From Alkalicoccus saliphilus (lineage in GTDB: Bacteria > Bacillota > Bacilli > Bacillales > Salisediminibacteriaceae), in the NCBI RefSeq assembly GCF_003044065.1, contig NZ_PZJJ01000003.1:1-64000 (forward strand): DNA of 64,000 nucleotides. Reading direction: 5' to 3'. The translations under genes were made by a program, and so were the position numbers. Of this stretch, positions 17,089-25,336 are shown in pieces. The first letter of the stretch is position 1; every line of letters starts with the position of its first letter. The notes beneath the pieces are model-generated. The model had not been told where the DNA came from, ran no database searches, and saw only the letters and a list, made by a program, of their open reading frames with translations.

Positions 17089-17278
17089 ATGTACAAACTT
17101 ATGAGAAATAACCTCTACGTTTTAGAAGCATTGCCGGAAAGCTTTTCTGGAAACGCTGAAAAGCAGAACGGAATAGTTATAGAAGAACTGCTGACGGGTA
17201 AAGGAGCAGTAGAGGCGATGTAAGGGCATGTTTAAACAAAAGGATTGTATTTATAGTGAAAGGTGCAAAAAATTCAAG

Positions 17279-17310
17279 CCAAATAATTTTTCTGGTGACA
17301 AATTATTTGG
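17279..17310. promoter_or_regulatory. Inverted-repeat activator site upstream of rocD
   Basis: An 11-bp perfect inverted repeat (CCAAATAATTT at 17279-17289, AAATTATTTGG at 17300-17310) has a 10-bp spacer. It lies about 45 bp upstream of a sigma-54-type promoter, the position expected of an upstream activating sequence for a RocR-like enhancer-binding protein. In B. subtilis, RocR with SigL drives arginine/ornithine catabolism genes; assignment to RocR here is inference. Confidence 0.6.
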
Positions 17311-17353
17311 CACACAGTTTGTTGAAAACCTTTTCATGAAGCTTTTTAATAAT

Positions 17354-17370
17354 TGGCATCATTTTTGCAT
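17354..17370 (+). promoter_or_regulatory. Sigma-54 (SigL) -24/-12 promoter of rocD-pruA
   Basis: TGGCAT, five bases, TTGCAT matches the -24/-12 consensus TGGCAC-N5-TTGC with the essential GG and GC at correct spacing (17355-17356 and 17367-17368). It sits 47 bp before the rocD start, with the inverted repeat upstream. No good -35/-10 pair competes. Confidence 0.7.
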
Positions 17371-17416
17371 TTCTAGATAGTGGAGCAGAAATTGTAATTG
17401 TAAAGGAGGAAAAGCA

Positions 17417-18619
17417 ATGGCGATAAAGCAGAAAACTTCATCTATTATCGAGCAGACGGAAAAGCACGGCGCAAGAAATTATCATCCGCTGCCGATTGTT
17501 ATTTCCAAAGCCGAAGGTGTTTGGGTGGAAGATCCGGAAGGAAACCGCTATGTTGATATGCTGAGCGCTTATTCAGCACTGAACCAGGGCCACCGTCATC
17601 CAAAGATCGTCCAGGCTTTAAAAGATCAGGCTGATAAAGTAACATTAACATCAAGAGCCTTTCATAACGACCAGCTTGGAATCTTTTATGATAAAGTAAG
17701 CAATCTCACCGGCAAGGACCTTGTCCTTCCGATGAACACCGGAGCGGAAGCGGTGGAAACAGCAGTAAAAGCCGCCAGAAGATGGGCCTACCATCGTAAA
17801 GGTGTTGAAAAAAACCGGGCGGAAATTATCGGCTGCCACGGTAACTTTCACGGACGGACGATGACAGCTGTTTCCCTTGCAGAAGGAGAAAATGATACAA
17901 GCGGCTTTGGTCCAATGCTCCCGGGAATTAAAACGATTCCTTACGGGGATGCAGAAGCTTTGAAACAGGCGATTACGCCTGAGACCGCAGCATTTCTTTT
18001 TGAGCCGATCCAGGGAGAAGGCGGCGTAGTAATGCCTCCGGAAGGATTCCTCCGTGAAGCGCAGCAAATATGCCGGGATAACAACGTTCTCTTTATTGCC
18101 GACGAAATTCAGACCGGCCTCTGCCGAACGGGGCACACGTTTGCCTGTGACTGGGAGGACGTGGTACCTGACATGTATATTCTCGGAAAGGCACTCGGAG
18201 GCGGAGTGTTCCCAATTTCCTGCGTAGCTGCAGACGAAGATGTTCTCGGAGTGTTTGATCCGGGATCGCACGGCTCCACATTCGGTGGAAATCCACTTGG
18301 AGCAGCTGTAGCTGTGGCCGCTCTGGAAGTACTCGAAGAAGAAAAGCTGGCCGACCGGTCGCACCGTCTCGGAGAGTATTTCCGTGACCGCCTTAGAAAA
18401 ATTGAGAACGACAAAATTAAAGAAATCCGCGGCAAAGGGTTATTTATCGGTGTGGAACTGACTGTCCCTGCCCGTTCCTACTGTGAACAGCTGAAAGAAG
18501 AAGGGCTGCTCTGCAAGGAAACGAGGGAGAATGTTATCCGTTTTGCTCCTCCGCTCATTATTTCTGAAGAGGATCTTGACTGGGCACTGAATAAGATCGA
18601 CAAGGTACTTTCCAAATAA
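17417..18619 (+). CDS. rocD: Ornithine aminotransferase
   Basis: This PLP-dependent enzyme of 400 residues converts ornithine and 2-oxoglutarate to glutamate semialdehyde (pyrroline-5-carboxylate) and glutamate. The PLP lysine is Lys258 in [10 protein letters not shown]. Other class III marks are [27 protein letters not shown], the EGEGG-like [13 protein letters not shown] and [12 protein letters not shown]. Its length and motifs match bacterial RocD. It is followed after 27 bp by the pyrroline-5-carboxylate dehydrogenase gene, so the pair makes glutamate from ornithine. AAGGAGGAAAAGC precedes the ATG. Regulation by a sigma-54 promoter with an upstream palindrome is indicated by the leader sequence. 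Confidence 0.95.
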   Translation: MAIKQKTSSIIEQTEKHGARNYHPLPIVISKAEGVWVEDPEGNRYVDMLSAYSALNQGHRHPKIVQALKDQADKVTLTSRAFHNDQLGIFYDKVSNLTGKDLVLPMNTGAEAVETAVKAARRWAYHRKGVEKNRAEIIGCHGNFHGRTMTAVSLAEGENDTSGFGPMLPGIKTIPYGDAEALKQAITPETAAFLFEPIQGEGGVVMPPEGFLREAQQICRDNNVLFIADEIQTGLCRTGHTFACDWEDVVPDMYILGKALGGGVFPISCVAADEDVLGVFDPGSHGSTFGGNPLGAAVAVAALEVLEEEKLADRSHRLGEYFRDRLRKIENDKIKEIRGKGLFIGVELTVPARSYCEQLKEEGLLCKETRENVIRFAPPLIISEEDLDWALNKIDKVLSK

Positions 18620-18646
18620 TTTTACTAATTTAAAGGAGTGACATGA

Positions 18647-20194
18647 ATGTATACAGTTTACCAGCATGAAAAATTCACTGATTTCACAAAGGAAGAAAAC
18701 AGAAAAGAATTTCTCGAAGCTCTGCAGATTGTAAAAAAAGATATTGGAAAAGAATACCCGCTCGTTATCGACGGGAAGGAAGTAACAACAAAGGATAAGC
18801 TTGTCAGCTATAATCCGTGCAATACGTCTGAAGTAATTGGCAGTGTTTCCAAAGCGACACCGAAGCACATTGACGATGCGTTTGAAGCAGCACAGCGTGC
18901 TTTCCCGGCGTGGAGCCAGACGGACGCTGTCGCCCGGGCGGAAGTGCTTTTCCGTGGTGCGGCTATTATGCGCCGCCGCAAGCATGAGCTTTCTGCAACG
19001 GTTGTGAAAGAAGCAGGGAAGCCATGGAAGGAAGCGGACATTGAAGTTGCTGAAGCAATCGACTTCCTTGAATACTACGGCCGTCAGATGGTCGAGCTGA
19101 AAGACGGGAAGAAAATCGAAAGCCGCGACGGTGAATCCAACCAGTACATTTATCAGGGTGTTGGTGTAGCGGTTACGATTCCACCGTGGAACTTCTCGGC
19201 AGCCATTATGGCAGGAACAACGGTGGCACCGCTTGTGGCAGGAAACACAGTGCTGCTGAAGCCGGCAGAGCCTACACCAATTATCGCTGCAAAATTTGTA
19301 GACATTATGCGTGAAGCAGGAGTGCCGGACGGCGTACTGAACTTCGTTCCCGGTGAGCCGCACGAAATCGGTGACTATCTTGTGGATCATCCAACAACAG
19401 CGCTCATTACCTTCACTGGTTCAAAAGCGACAGGTCTTCGTATTCTTGAGCGTGCAGCAAAAGTGCAGGAAGGCCAGCAGCACCTGAAAACGGTCCTTGC
19501 AGAAATGGGCGGTAAAGATACAGTAGTCGTCGATAAAGAAGCGGACGTACAGACAGCGATAGAAGCGATCGTGCAGGGAGCGTTCAACTTCTCCGGTCAG
19601 AAATGTTCCGCCGGTTCCCGTGCGGTCATCCACGAAGATCTTTACGATGAAGTAGTGGAAGGCGTCACAGCGGAAACGAAAAAGCTGACGCTCGGCGATT
19701 CCGAGTACTACGAAAACTATCTCGGACCGGTTATTAACCAGAAAGCATTTGATAAAATCACCGGATATATCGACATCGGTAAAAAAGAAGGCCGTCTCAT
19801 GACGGGCGGCGGATCCGACAGCTCAAAAGGTTACTTTATTGAGCCGACTGTGTTTGCAGATGTGGATCCGGAAGCGGTTATCAACAAAGAAGAAATTTTC
19901 GGACCGGTACTTGCCCTGACTAAAGTTAAGAGCTACAAAGAAGCAATCGATGTAGCCAACAACACGGAATACGGTTTGACAGGCGCAGTAATTTCCAGAA
20001 ACGTAGAAAACCTGGAATACGCCAAAAAGAATTTCCACGTCGGAAATCTGTACTTCAACCGTAACTGTACAGGAGCGATCGTCGGATACCACCCATTCGG
20101 CGGATTCAAACTTTCCGGAACAGACTCCAAAGCGGGCGGACCGGATTACCTTCTGCAGTACCTCCAGCCTAAGTCCATCAGCCAGTGGCTGTAA
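18647..20194 (+). CDS. pruA: 1-pyrroline-5-carboxylate dehydrogenase
   Basis: This aldehyde dehydrogenase-superfamily protein of 515 residues oxidises glutamate semialdehyde to glutamate with NAD. The catalytic Cys320 is in FSGQKCSAGSRAV, and the general base Glu286 in LAEMGGKD. The NAD-binding segments are IPPWNFSAAIMAG, LLKPAEPTP and ITFTGSKATG. The C-terminal HPFGGFKLSGTDSKAGGPDY is characteristic of the RocA/PutC branch of Firmicutes. It is cotranscribed with rocD. The name rocA would be equally apt by Bacillus convention. AAAGGAGTGAC precedes the start. Confidence 0.95.
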   Translation: MYTVYQHEKFTDFTKEENRKEFLEALQIVKKDIGKEYPLVIDGKEVTTKDKLVSYNPCNTSEVIGSVSKATPKHIDDAFEAAQRAFPAWSQTDAVARAEVLFRGAAIMRRRKHELSATVVKEAGKPWKEADIEVAEAIDFLEYYGRQMVELKDGKKIESRDGESNQYIYQGVGVAVTIPPWNFSAAIMAGTTVAPLVAGNTVLLKPAEPTPIIAAKFVDIMREAGVPDGVLNFVPGEPHEIGDYLVDHPTTALITFTGSKATGLRILERAAKVQEGQQHLKTVLAEMGGKDTVVVDKEADVQTAIEAIVQGAFNFSGQKCSAGSRAVIHEDLYDEVVEGVTAETKKLTLGDSEYYENYLGPVINQKAFDKITGYIDIGKKEGRLMTGGGSDSSKGYFIEPTVFADVDPEAVINKEEIFGPVLALTKVKSYKEAIDVANNTEYGLTGAVISRNVENLEYAKKNFHVGNLYFNRNCTGAIVGYHPFGGFKLSGTDSKAGGPDYLLQYLQPKSISQWL

Positions 20195-20214
20195 TTAGTA
20201 AATAAAGGATGAAG

Positions 20215-20243
20215 AAAGCCCGGCGGATTTTCCGTCGGGCTTT
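20215..20243. terminator. Left copy of duplicated terminator (element at 20.2 kb)
   Basis: The 13-bp stem AAAGCCCGGCGGA with TCCGTCGGGCTTT, followed by TTTTC, ends the rocD-pruA transcript. A related hairpin with the same AGCCCGGC core lies at 20623-20659 beyond the element. Confidence 0.8.
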
Positions 20244-20622
20244 TCAGTCTGTTTATGAAGTGTTTTTGTGCATAGGTAGGCAATTCCCTGCTTGCGCCTC
20301 CGTGGAACTCTTTCCGGGGGGCCCTCAGCTAATTTCTTCCTAAACGGATCTTCGGCTCGTCCTCTTTCGCCCAGGAGTAGTCCCCTGCGGCTCCTGCAGG
20401 GGTATAAAAATGAAAATCTCTTTTTTAAAACTATTTTTTTCGATAAAGAGAGGGTTTTTTCTCCGAAACGTCGGAGGCGCCGGTGGGAATTGCGCTTAGT
20501 CAGAAGATCCTTTTCCAAGGCGCAGACCAAAACAGCTGCTGGCCAGCCCCCTGGCTCGGTATGAGAAGGAACTCATTCAACGACTGAAATAACTATTCTT
20601 CAGCGATCATTTAATCAGCAAA
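20244..20622 (+). repeat. Foldback element, copy 2
   Basis: This non-coding element is about 379 bp. Terminal inverted repeats are TGTTTATGAA at 20250-20259 and TTAATCAGCA at 20611-20620. Its blocks match copies 3 and 4: TTGCGCCTCC, CAGCTAATTTCTTCC, CGGATCTTCGGCTCGTCC, a CTGCGGCTCCTGCAGG hairpin, GCGCCGGTGGGAAT and CAGAAGATCCTTTTCC. It is the most diverged full copy. Open frames across it lack ribosome sites. Confidence 0.8.
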
Positions 20623-20659
20623 CGGAGAGCCCGGCAGAATTTTTCCGCCGGGCTCTCCG
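20623..20659. terminator. Right copy of duplicated terminator (element at 20.2 kb)
   Basis: The stem CGGAGAGCCCGGC with GCCGGGCTCTCCG has the same AGCCCGGC core as the left hairpin. It lies just downstream of the minus-strand protease gene and is probably its terminator. Confidence 0.8.
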
Positions 20660-20690
20660 TATAATTTTAAGCGATACTGTCTTCGTACAA

Positions 20691-23093
20691 TCAGTCTTCC
20701 TCGATAGTTAAGACGCCGCCTGAAAGTTCGAATTCCTGATCACCTAGGGAAGCATAGGCGTTGATTTGGTAACCTCCTGAAGTCAGTGGTTCTCCATCAA
20801 TTGTCATGTCCCATGAGAAGGCATGCAGACCGCTGTCGAGGTTTTCTGCTTCTGCAGTTTCTTCGAGCAGGTCTCCAGTAGCTGCATCACGGATGCGGAG
20901 GCTGAACTGATCCGCGCCGCCCGGGATATTAACGGTCCCTACAAGGTTGCCATCTGCCAGTCCGAGAGAAAGAGAAGAAAGAAGTGGGAAGTCCGGATCC
21001 TGAACGAATAGAATAGTCGGCACTTCGATTGTGCTGTCGCCTTCGCTCAGAAGGAAAGTTCCTTCGTAGTATCCCGGTTCAACACTGGAAGCATCCACCT
21101 GTACTCCAAAATTCAGCTCCTTCGTACTGCCCGGCTGTACCTGCAGGCTGTTGCTTGTCTGCACTCTAATACCATCGTGACCGGTAAAGTCAATCGAGTA
21201 GCGCTTGCGTTCGTCAGACAGGTTGTGCACCGTAAACTTCTGGCGCTGCACTTCTCTTCCGTTATCTTTATCGAAAATACCGAAGGAATGACTGCCCGGT
21301 ACGGCGAGAACATCGGCATTAATAGCATCAAGAACGCGGATGCTACCGGCTCCCTGCGTGTTATGCGGATAGAGGTTTCCGTCGGCATCGTAAAGCGTTT
21401 CTGCAGTGTTCATGAGTGCTGATTTCACAAAGTCGACATTCCAGTCAGGGTTTGCTTCCAGAATTAAAGCAGCAGCCCCTGCAACGTGCGGAGCAGACAT
21501 GCTTGTGCCCTGCATAGAAGCGTAGTCATGCGGGTCATCAGAGTTGTGTGTTGGCACTGTACTTACAATTCCGACACCCGGTGCGGAAACGTCCGGCTTG
21601 ATCATCCACGTGTCCATTGCAGGACCTCTGGAAGAAAAGTCAGCGACTGTTTCACCGATTTCCCGGTCGAATTCGATATCAAAGGAAATAGTATTGTTCC
21701 CTTCTTCCAGCTCCTCAAGAAGCTGCTGCCCATCTGACTGATCAGTCATAATAGTAGGGACAGACATACCTGGAATTACCGGCATGGATCCCTCGACGTT
21801 ATTGTAGAGAACGGCACCTTCTGCTCCTGCTGCTGCGACATTTGCTGCTTTATCAACAAAAGCAAATTCGCCCCGTTCGATCAGAGCAATCTGACCTTCC
21901 AGGTCTTCATCGCGTACTTCTTCTCCGGCCAGTCCAACGTCAACAAACTCATGTTCTTCATCATTTAAAGCGAGAAGGTCATCCACCTCAGGGAATCCCA
22001 TTACCTCGGCTGATGGGTAGTCAAAATCGCCCGGCGTTGAAATTTCTGCGCTGTAGGCGTCATATGGAAGCTGTGTAGCACCGACAGAGATTGCATCGCG
22101 GGAAGTTCCCGGGGATCCTACTGTCCAGTTGGCCGGTCCGCTGTTTCCGTTGGAGCTGACAGCTACGACACCGTCTTCCATCGCTGTATCCAGTGCAAGA
22201 CTCGTAGCGAAATCCGGGTCGTTCGTCGCGTTGCCGAGAGACAGGTTCATTACGTCCGCGCCGTCTTCCACGGCGCGTTCAATACCGGCAATCACATTTT
22301 CCGTTGTGCCGCTGCCGCCCGGCCCGAGTACACGGTAGGCAAGCAGGTCAGCGTCCGGTGCTACGCCTTTAATTTCACCGTTGGCAGCGACTGTACCTGC
22401 TACGTGCGTTCCGTGGTTAGTGGAGTCACCGCGCGGATCATCAGTAGGCGTTTCCTGGGGGTCTTCATTGTTGTCTACAAAATCATAACCTTTATAGTTG
22501 CCGAATGCGTGCTCCAGGTCAGGATGGGTGTAATCCACGCCTGTATCAAGCACGGCTACTGTCACTCCTTCGCCCGTATAGCCGCTTTCCCATGCGTCAT
22601 CGGCACCGATAAACGGCGCACTTTCCATCATGGCGGGGCTGAATGATTCCTCATCGATCAGTTCAGCTTCGTTGTCAAAAGTATTTACTTCGTATGTTTC
22701 ATCCGGGTAAACAGCCTTAATGCCGGGAACCTTGAGAAGTTCCGGGATATTATTCTGAGCTACTTCAGCTGAAAAACCGGAAAACACATAGTCGTATTCC
22801 TGGTTTGCTGATACCCCTGCCGCTTCTTCTGCAGCCTGGATCACTTCATTTCGAATTTGTTCGAGTTCTCCTTGGGACTGACTATCTCCGGCGTGTTCTG
22901 CTGCCAGAATGGAGGCTTCCTCCAGTTCAACAATAACGGTTATTTTCTCTGTAGAGGACGAATCGAAATCAACATGTACTTCTGACAGCTGGGCGGACTG
23001 GTTACTTTCGGCAAAACCGGTGCCGGTGAAACCGCTGAACGCCAGAACAGCTGTCAAAGAAAAGATAAAAGGCGATTTAACTTTCTGCTGCAT
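20691..23093 (-). CDS. vpr: Secreted subtilisin-like serine protease, Vpr type
   Basis: This 800-residue S8 protease has a signal peptide (1-29), an Inhibitor I9 propeptide (about 40-137) and a catalytic domain with Asp183 (VAVLDTGVDYTHPDL), His230 (NHGTHVAGT) and Ser531 (GTSMSAPHVAG). A protease-associated (PA) domain is inserted at about 370-465 (IALIERGEFAFVDKAANVAAAGA), as in B. subtilis Vpr. C-terminal beta-sandwich domains follow, ending in a FlgD-like segment (GLHAFSWDMTIDGEPLTSGGY). It is exported by Sec and self-processed, and would degrade extracellular protein. The mature protein is very acidic, fitting salty surroundings. The symbol is given by architecture, not by demonstrated orthology. 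Confidence 0.85.
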   Translation of the reverse strand: MQQKVKSPFIFSLTAVLAFSGFTGTGFAESNQSAQLSEVHVDFDSSSTEKITVIVELEEASILAAEHAGDSQSQGELEQIRNEVIQAAEEAAGVSANQEYDYVFSGFSAEVAQNNIPELLKVPGIKAVYPDETYEVNTFDNEAELIDEESFSPAMMESAPFIGADDAWESGYTGEGVTVAVLDTGVDYTHPDLEHAFGNYKGYDFVDNNEDPQETPTDDPRGDSTNHGTHVAGTVAANGEIKGVAPDADLLAYRVLGPGGSGTTENVIAGIERAVEDGADVMNLSLGNATNDPDFATSLALDTAMEDGVVAVSSNGNSGPANWTVGSPGTSRDAISVGATQLPYDAYSAEISTPGDFDYPSAEVMGFPEVDDLLALNDEEHEFVDVGLAGEEVRDEDLEGQIALIERGEFAFVDKAANVAAAGAEGAVLYNNVEGSMPVIPGMSVPTIMTDQSDGQQLLEELEEGNNTISFDIEFDREIGETVADFSSRGPAMDTWMIKPDVSAPGVGIVSTVPTHNSDDPHDYASMQGTSMSAPHVAGAAALILEANPDWNVDFVKSALMNTAETLYDADGNLYPHNTQGAGSIRVLDAINADVLAVPGSHSFGIFDKDNGREVQRQKFTVHNLSDERKRYSIDFTGHDGIRVQTSNSLQVQPGSTKELNFGVQVDASSVEPGYYEGTFLLSEGDSTIEVPTILFVQDPDFPLLSSLSLGLADGNLVGTVNIPGGADQFSLRIRDAATGDLLEETAEAENLDSGLHAFSWDMTIDGEPLTSGGYQINAYASLGDQEFELSGGVLTIEED

Positions 23094-23360
23094 AAAAAAG
23101 CTCCTTTGAGTTAAGTATTTTTTAAGTACCAGGTGTAATAGAGCAGCTAAATGGTATGTATTTCACCTCCTGGAAAGTTTTTCTGCTCTGATATTAGAAT
23201 TTTACAATTTTTTTGACATTATTGCCATTCAACTTGAAAAAATAAGTCGATATCCCCATATATTCCGATAGGCGAAATATTTCGCTCATAAATCATTAAA
23301 AGACTCATTAATATTTTCGCGACCAGTCACTTACGATAGAGACGGCAGCTTTTACAGCAC
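23094..23360. other. Promoter region of the protease gene
   Basis: AT-rich non-coding DNA upstream of the minus-strand protease. It contains a perfect 14-bp palindrome GCGAAATATTTCGC near 23272-23285 that could be an operator. No gene is seen. Confidence 0.4.
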
Positions 23361-23393
23361 AATAAAACCGGCCCCGAGAGTTCGGGACCGGTT
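23361..23393 (-). terminator. Terminator of the 58-residue gene
   Basis: AACCGGCCCCGA pairs with TCGGGACCGGTT (one mismatch). The minus-strand product ends in TTTTAT, just past the stop at 23398. Confidence 0.75.
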
Positions 23394-23397
23394 CAGT

Positions 23398-23574
23398 TTA
23401 CTTATGCACTTGGGAGTTGGCTTCCTTGGATACTTCTTTTGATTTTTCGTACTCCTTTTCCCTTTTCTTTTCTACGGTGATTTTCTTGTCCAGAGATCGT
23501 TCATAGCCTTCCATACTATATCCGTGGTTATTGTGCATGCTTTTTTCAATAATCTCGTTCGATTTCGAACCCAA
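23398..23574 (-). CDS. Small charged protein (58 aa), TTG start
   Basis: A short gene with a strong AAGGAGGACACAGCA leader before a TTG at 23574, and a terminator directly after the stop. The product begins MGSKSNEIIEKSMHNNHGY and continues as a highly charged, Lys/Glu-rich helical segment (VEKKREKEYEKSKEVSKEA), with no cysteine and only one clear domain-free helix. I do not recognise the family. The ribosome site, terminator and compact fit argue it is real. Size and composition recall small spore or stress proteins of bacilli, but that is only an impression. Confidence 0.65.
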   Translation of the reverse strand: MGSKSNEIIEKSMHNNHGYSMEGYERSLDKKITVEKKREKEYEKSKEVSKEANSQVHK

Positions 23575-23881
23575 TGCTGTGTCCTCCTTAGGATATTTGT
23601 TAATTGATGGTGTTATCCTCCGTAATCCCCGCTGATTAAGTAGTTAAAACGTTACCAGTAGAATTTGAGTCTATTGACTTACGATAGTAATGAATGCTGA
23701 GAAATTTGTCCTTCTAATCATTCGGGTCTCTTTTCCTAAAAAAAGAAAAATCAGCTGAGTGGAAGTGAAATCTATTAATAAAAGCAGTTCAATGAAAAGA
23801 ATTAATATTCAAGATAGAGGTTTATTGAAGAACAAAAAGAGGAACTGAAATACATAATACTAAAGAGAGGGGGCATTCTTC

Positions 23882-23950
23882 ATGCTTCGGACAATTTTAA
23901 TGGTGATCGGCGCGCTCGTAGTGATTAGTTTAATCATTAGCCTGCTATAA
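23882..23950 (+). CDS. Very small hydrophobic membrane peptide (22 aa)
   Basis: ATG at 23882 after a G-rich ribosome site (GAGAGGGGG) opens a 22-residue frame, MLRTILMVIGALVVISLII followed by SLL, which is a single membrane helix with one positive residue near its N-terminus. A weak hairpin with T residues follows at 23967-23999. Such peptides include type I toxins and small membrane regulators; no antisense RNA can be shown here. No family is recognised. Confidence 0.45.
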   Translation: MLRTILMVIGALVVISLIISLL

Positions 23951-23966
23951 TATATTTTAATTTTCA

Positions 23967-23999
23967 GGGTGTTCCTCAACAGGAGGGACATCCTTTATT
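23967..23999 (+). terminator. Probable terminator after the 22-aa peptide
   Basis: GGTGTTCCTC pairs imperfectly with GAGGGACATCC, followed by TTTATT. Confidence 0.5.
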
Positions 24000-24211
24000 C
24001 GTTTCCGGGGTAAACTTATACAGGCTCCTTTATCAATGAGATGAAATGATTTTTCTACTTTATCTGCAGGTGGAGTTTCTGTGGATTTTCAAACCTATGC
24101 TTCAGCCGGAAGTACACCGGTCTGCGAAAAGTAAGTTATGCGGTGAATCCTCATGGAAGATATGCTATGATAGCATGGAAGTACAAGGGTAGAATCAAAG
24201 GAGGATGCCGG

Positions 24212-24733
24212 GTGGCAGAAGAACAAAAGAAAAAGAAAGGCTCATGGCTGGTCCCTATCATTGCAGCAGTCGCAGTAGCTTTCATTGTACGTTCATTTAT
24301 TGCGGCGCCTTATGTAGTCGAGGGAGCCTCTATGGAACCTTCCCTATATGATAACGACAGAATACTGGTGAACAAAACAACTTCCTGGATGGGAGAGTTT
24401 GATCGCGGGGACGTTGTAATTATTGAAGGTGAGAACAACAGGCACTACGTTAAACGTATAATCGGTCTTCCAGGTGAAACGGTTGAAATGCAGGAAGGCG
24501 AATTGTATATAGATGGAGAACAGATTGAAGAGCCATACGTCAACGAACTGGCAGACTACGCGGAACAGATTGAGGAAACATCTGTAGAAGAGGAAGAGTA
24601 CTATGTGATGGGAGATAACCGGGGGAACAGTCTGGACAGCCGAAATGGACTCGGCCACATCCCGGAAGAGTACATTGTAGGCCGCTCTATGGTTGTATTT
24701 TTCCCTTTCGGCAATATGCAGATTACCAATTAA
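24212..24733 (+). CDS. sipS: Type I signal peptidase
   Basis: This 173-residue membrane-bound serine peptidase cleaves Sec and Tat signal peptides. One N-terminal membrane anchor (about 12-32) precedes catalytic Ser40 in VEGASMEPSL and catalytic Lys81 in YVKRIIGLPGE. The boxes RGDVVIIE, GDNRGNSLDSRNGLG and VVFFPFG are all present. The length is typical for Bacillus Sip proteins. The frame is open upstream to 24143, but AAAGGAGGATGCCGG leads directly to the GTG at 24212, and an initiator there gives the usual short cytoplasmic Lys-rich head. Orthology to SipS, T or V is not resolved. Confidence 0.9.
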   Translation: MAEEQKKKKGSWLVPIIAAVAVAFIVRSFIAAPYVVEGASMEPSLYDNDRILVNKTTSWMGEFDRGDVVIIEGENNRHYVKRIIGLPGETVEMQEGELYIDGEQIEEPYVNELADYAEQIEETSVEEEEYYVMGDNRGNSLDSRNGLGHIPEEYIVGRSMVVFFPFGNMQITN

Positions 24734-24770
24734 ATGCTGTTCCTTGAACTATTATAAATATCAGAAAAAG

Positions 24771-24808
24771 CTGAAAGCCCCGCTTTAAATTATAAAGCGG
24801 GGCTTCAG
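24771..24808. terminator. Left copy of duplicated terminator (element at 24.8 kb)
   Basis: The hairpin contains a 32-bp segment (24775-24806) that recurs without any change at 25237-25268 on the other side of the element. It follows the signal peptidase gene. Confidence 0.85.
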
Positions 24809-25233
24809 GCTGTTTATAAAGTGTTTTTTTATACATGCCTATGCAATTTCCTGCTTTCGCCTCCTCAGGACGCTTTCCGGGCGGGCCGGCTTCAGCTAAT
24901 TTCTTCCTCCCACTGTTCGGAAGAAATGGATCTTCTGCTCGTCCTATCTCGCCTCTCGCCTGCTGCAGCTCCAGCAGGAAAATAAAAAGAAGGTTCTTCT
25001 TCTAAAAAATGTGTTAATTCCGCCCTTTCTTCCATTCAGGAGAGGCTTTTTCCTCCGGAACGACCGGCGGGGACGCCGGTGGGATAAAGCGAAGTCGGAA
25101 GATCCTTTTCCATGGCCGAAGGGCTGGAAAATAGCTGATGACGAGCCCCACGGCAAGCTTCCGCCGGGGAGTGTAGGAGAAAGCTATACGCTCAGAAGAA
25201 TAATTATTCTGAAACCAAGACTTAATCAACACT
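24809..25233 (+). repeat. Foldback element, copy 3
   Basis: This full-length non-coding element of about 425 bp has terminal inverted repeats TGTTTATAAA (24811-24820) and TTAATCAACA (25222-25231). It reads as two related arms in inverted orientation around a GC-rich centre. The left arm has GGACGCTTTCCGGGCGGGCC, CAGCTAATTTCTTCC, a loop, GGAAGAAATGGATCTTC. The right arm, read backwards, has matching blocks with stem TTTTCCA/TGGAAAA and GGATCTTCC. The centre carries CCTGCTGCAGCTCCAGCAGG and CCGGCGGGGACGCCGG hairpins. No supported ORF is present. It is the cleanest case, since the flanking terminator copies are exact. Confidence 0.85.
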
Positions 25234-25268
25234 CTGAAGCCCCGCTTTAAATTATAAAGCGGGGCTTC
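25234..25268. terminator. Right copy of duplicated terminator (element at 24.8 kb)
   Basis: This repeats 32 bp of the hairpin at 24775-24806 exactly, including its A/T loop. It lies downstream of the minus-strand tatC gene. Confidence 0.85.
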
Positions 25269-25336
25269 TTGAGTGTGTACAGGATATTTTAAAATAACTG
25301 AATTGCTGCTTCGTTTTGAAAACGGCCTGTTCATTT

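Noticed and set aside
24944-25334. Frames inside the foldback elements (also at 4445-4798, 20195-20564 and 40077-40448)
   Set aside because: Frames are not shared between copies in a consistent way, lack ribosome sites, and follow GC-rich inverted repeats; the elements are treated as non-coding.
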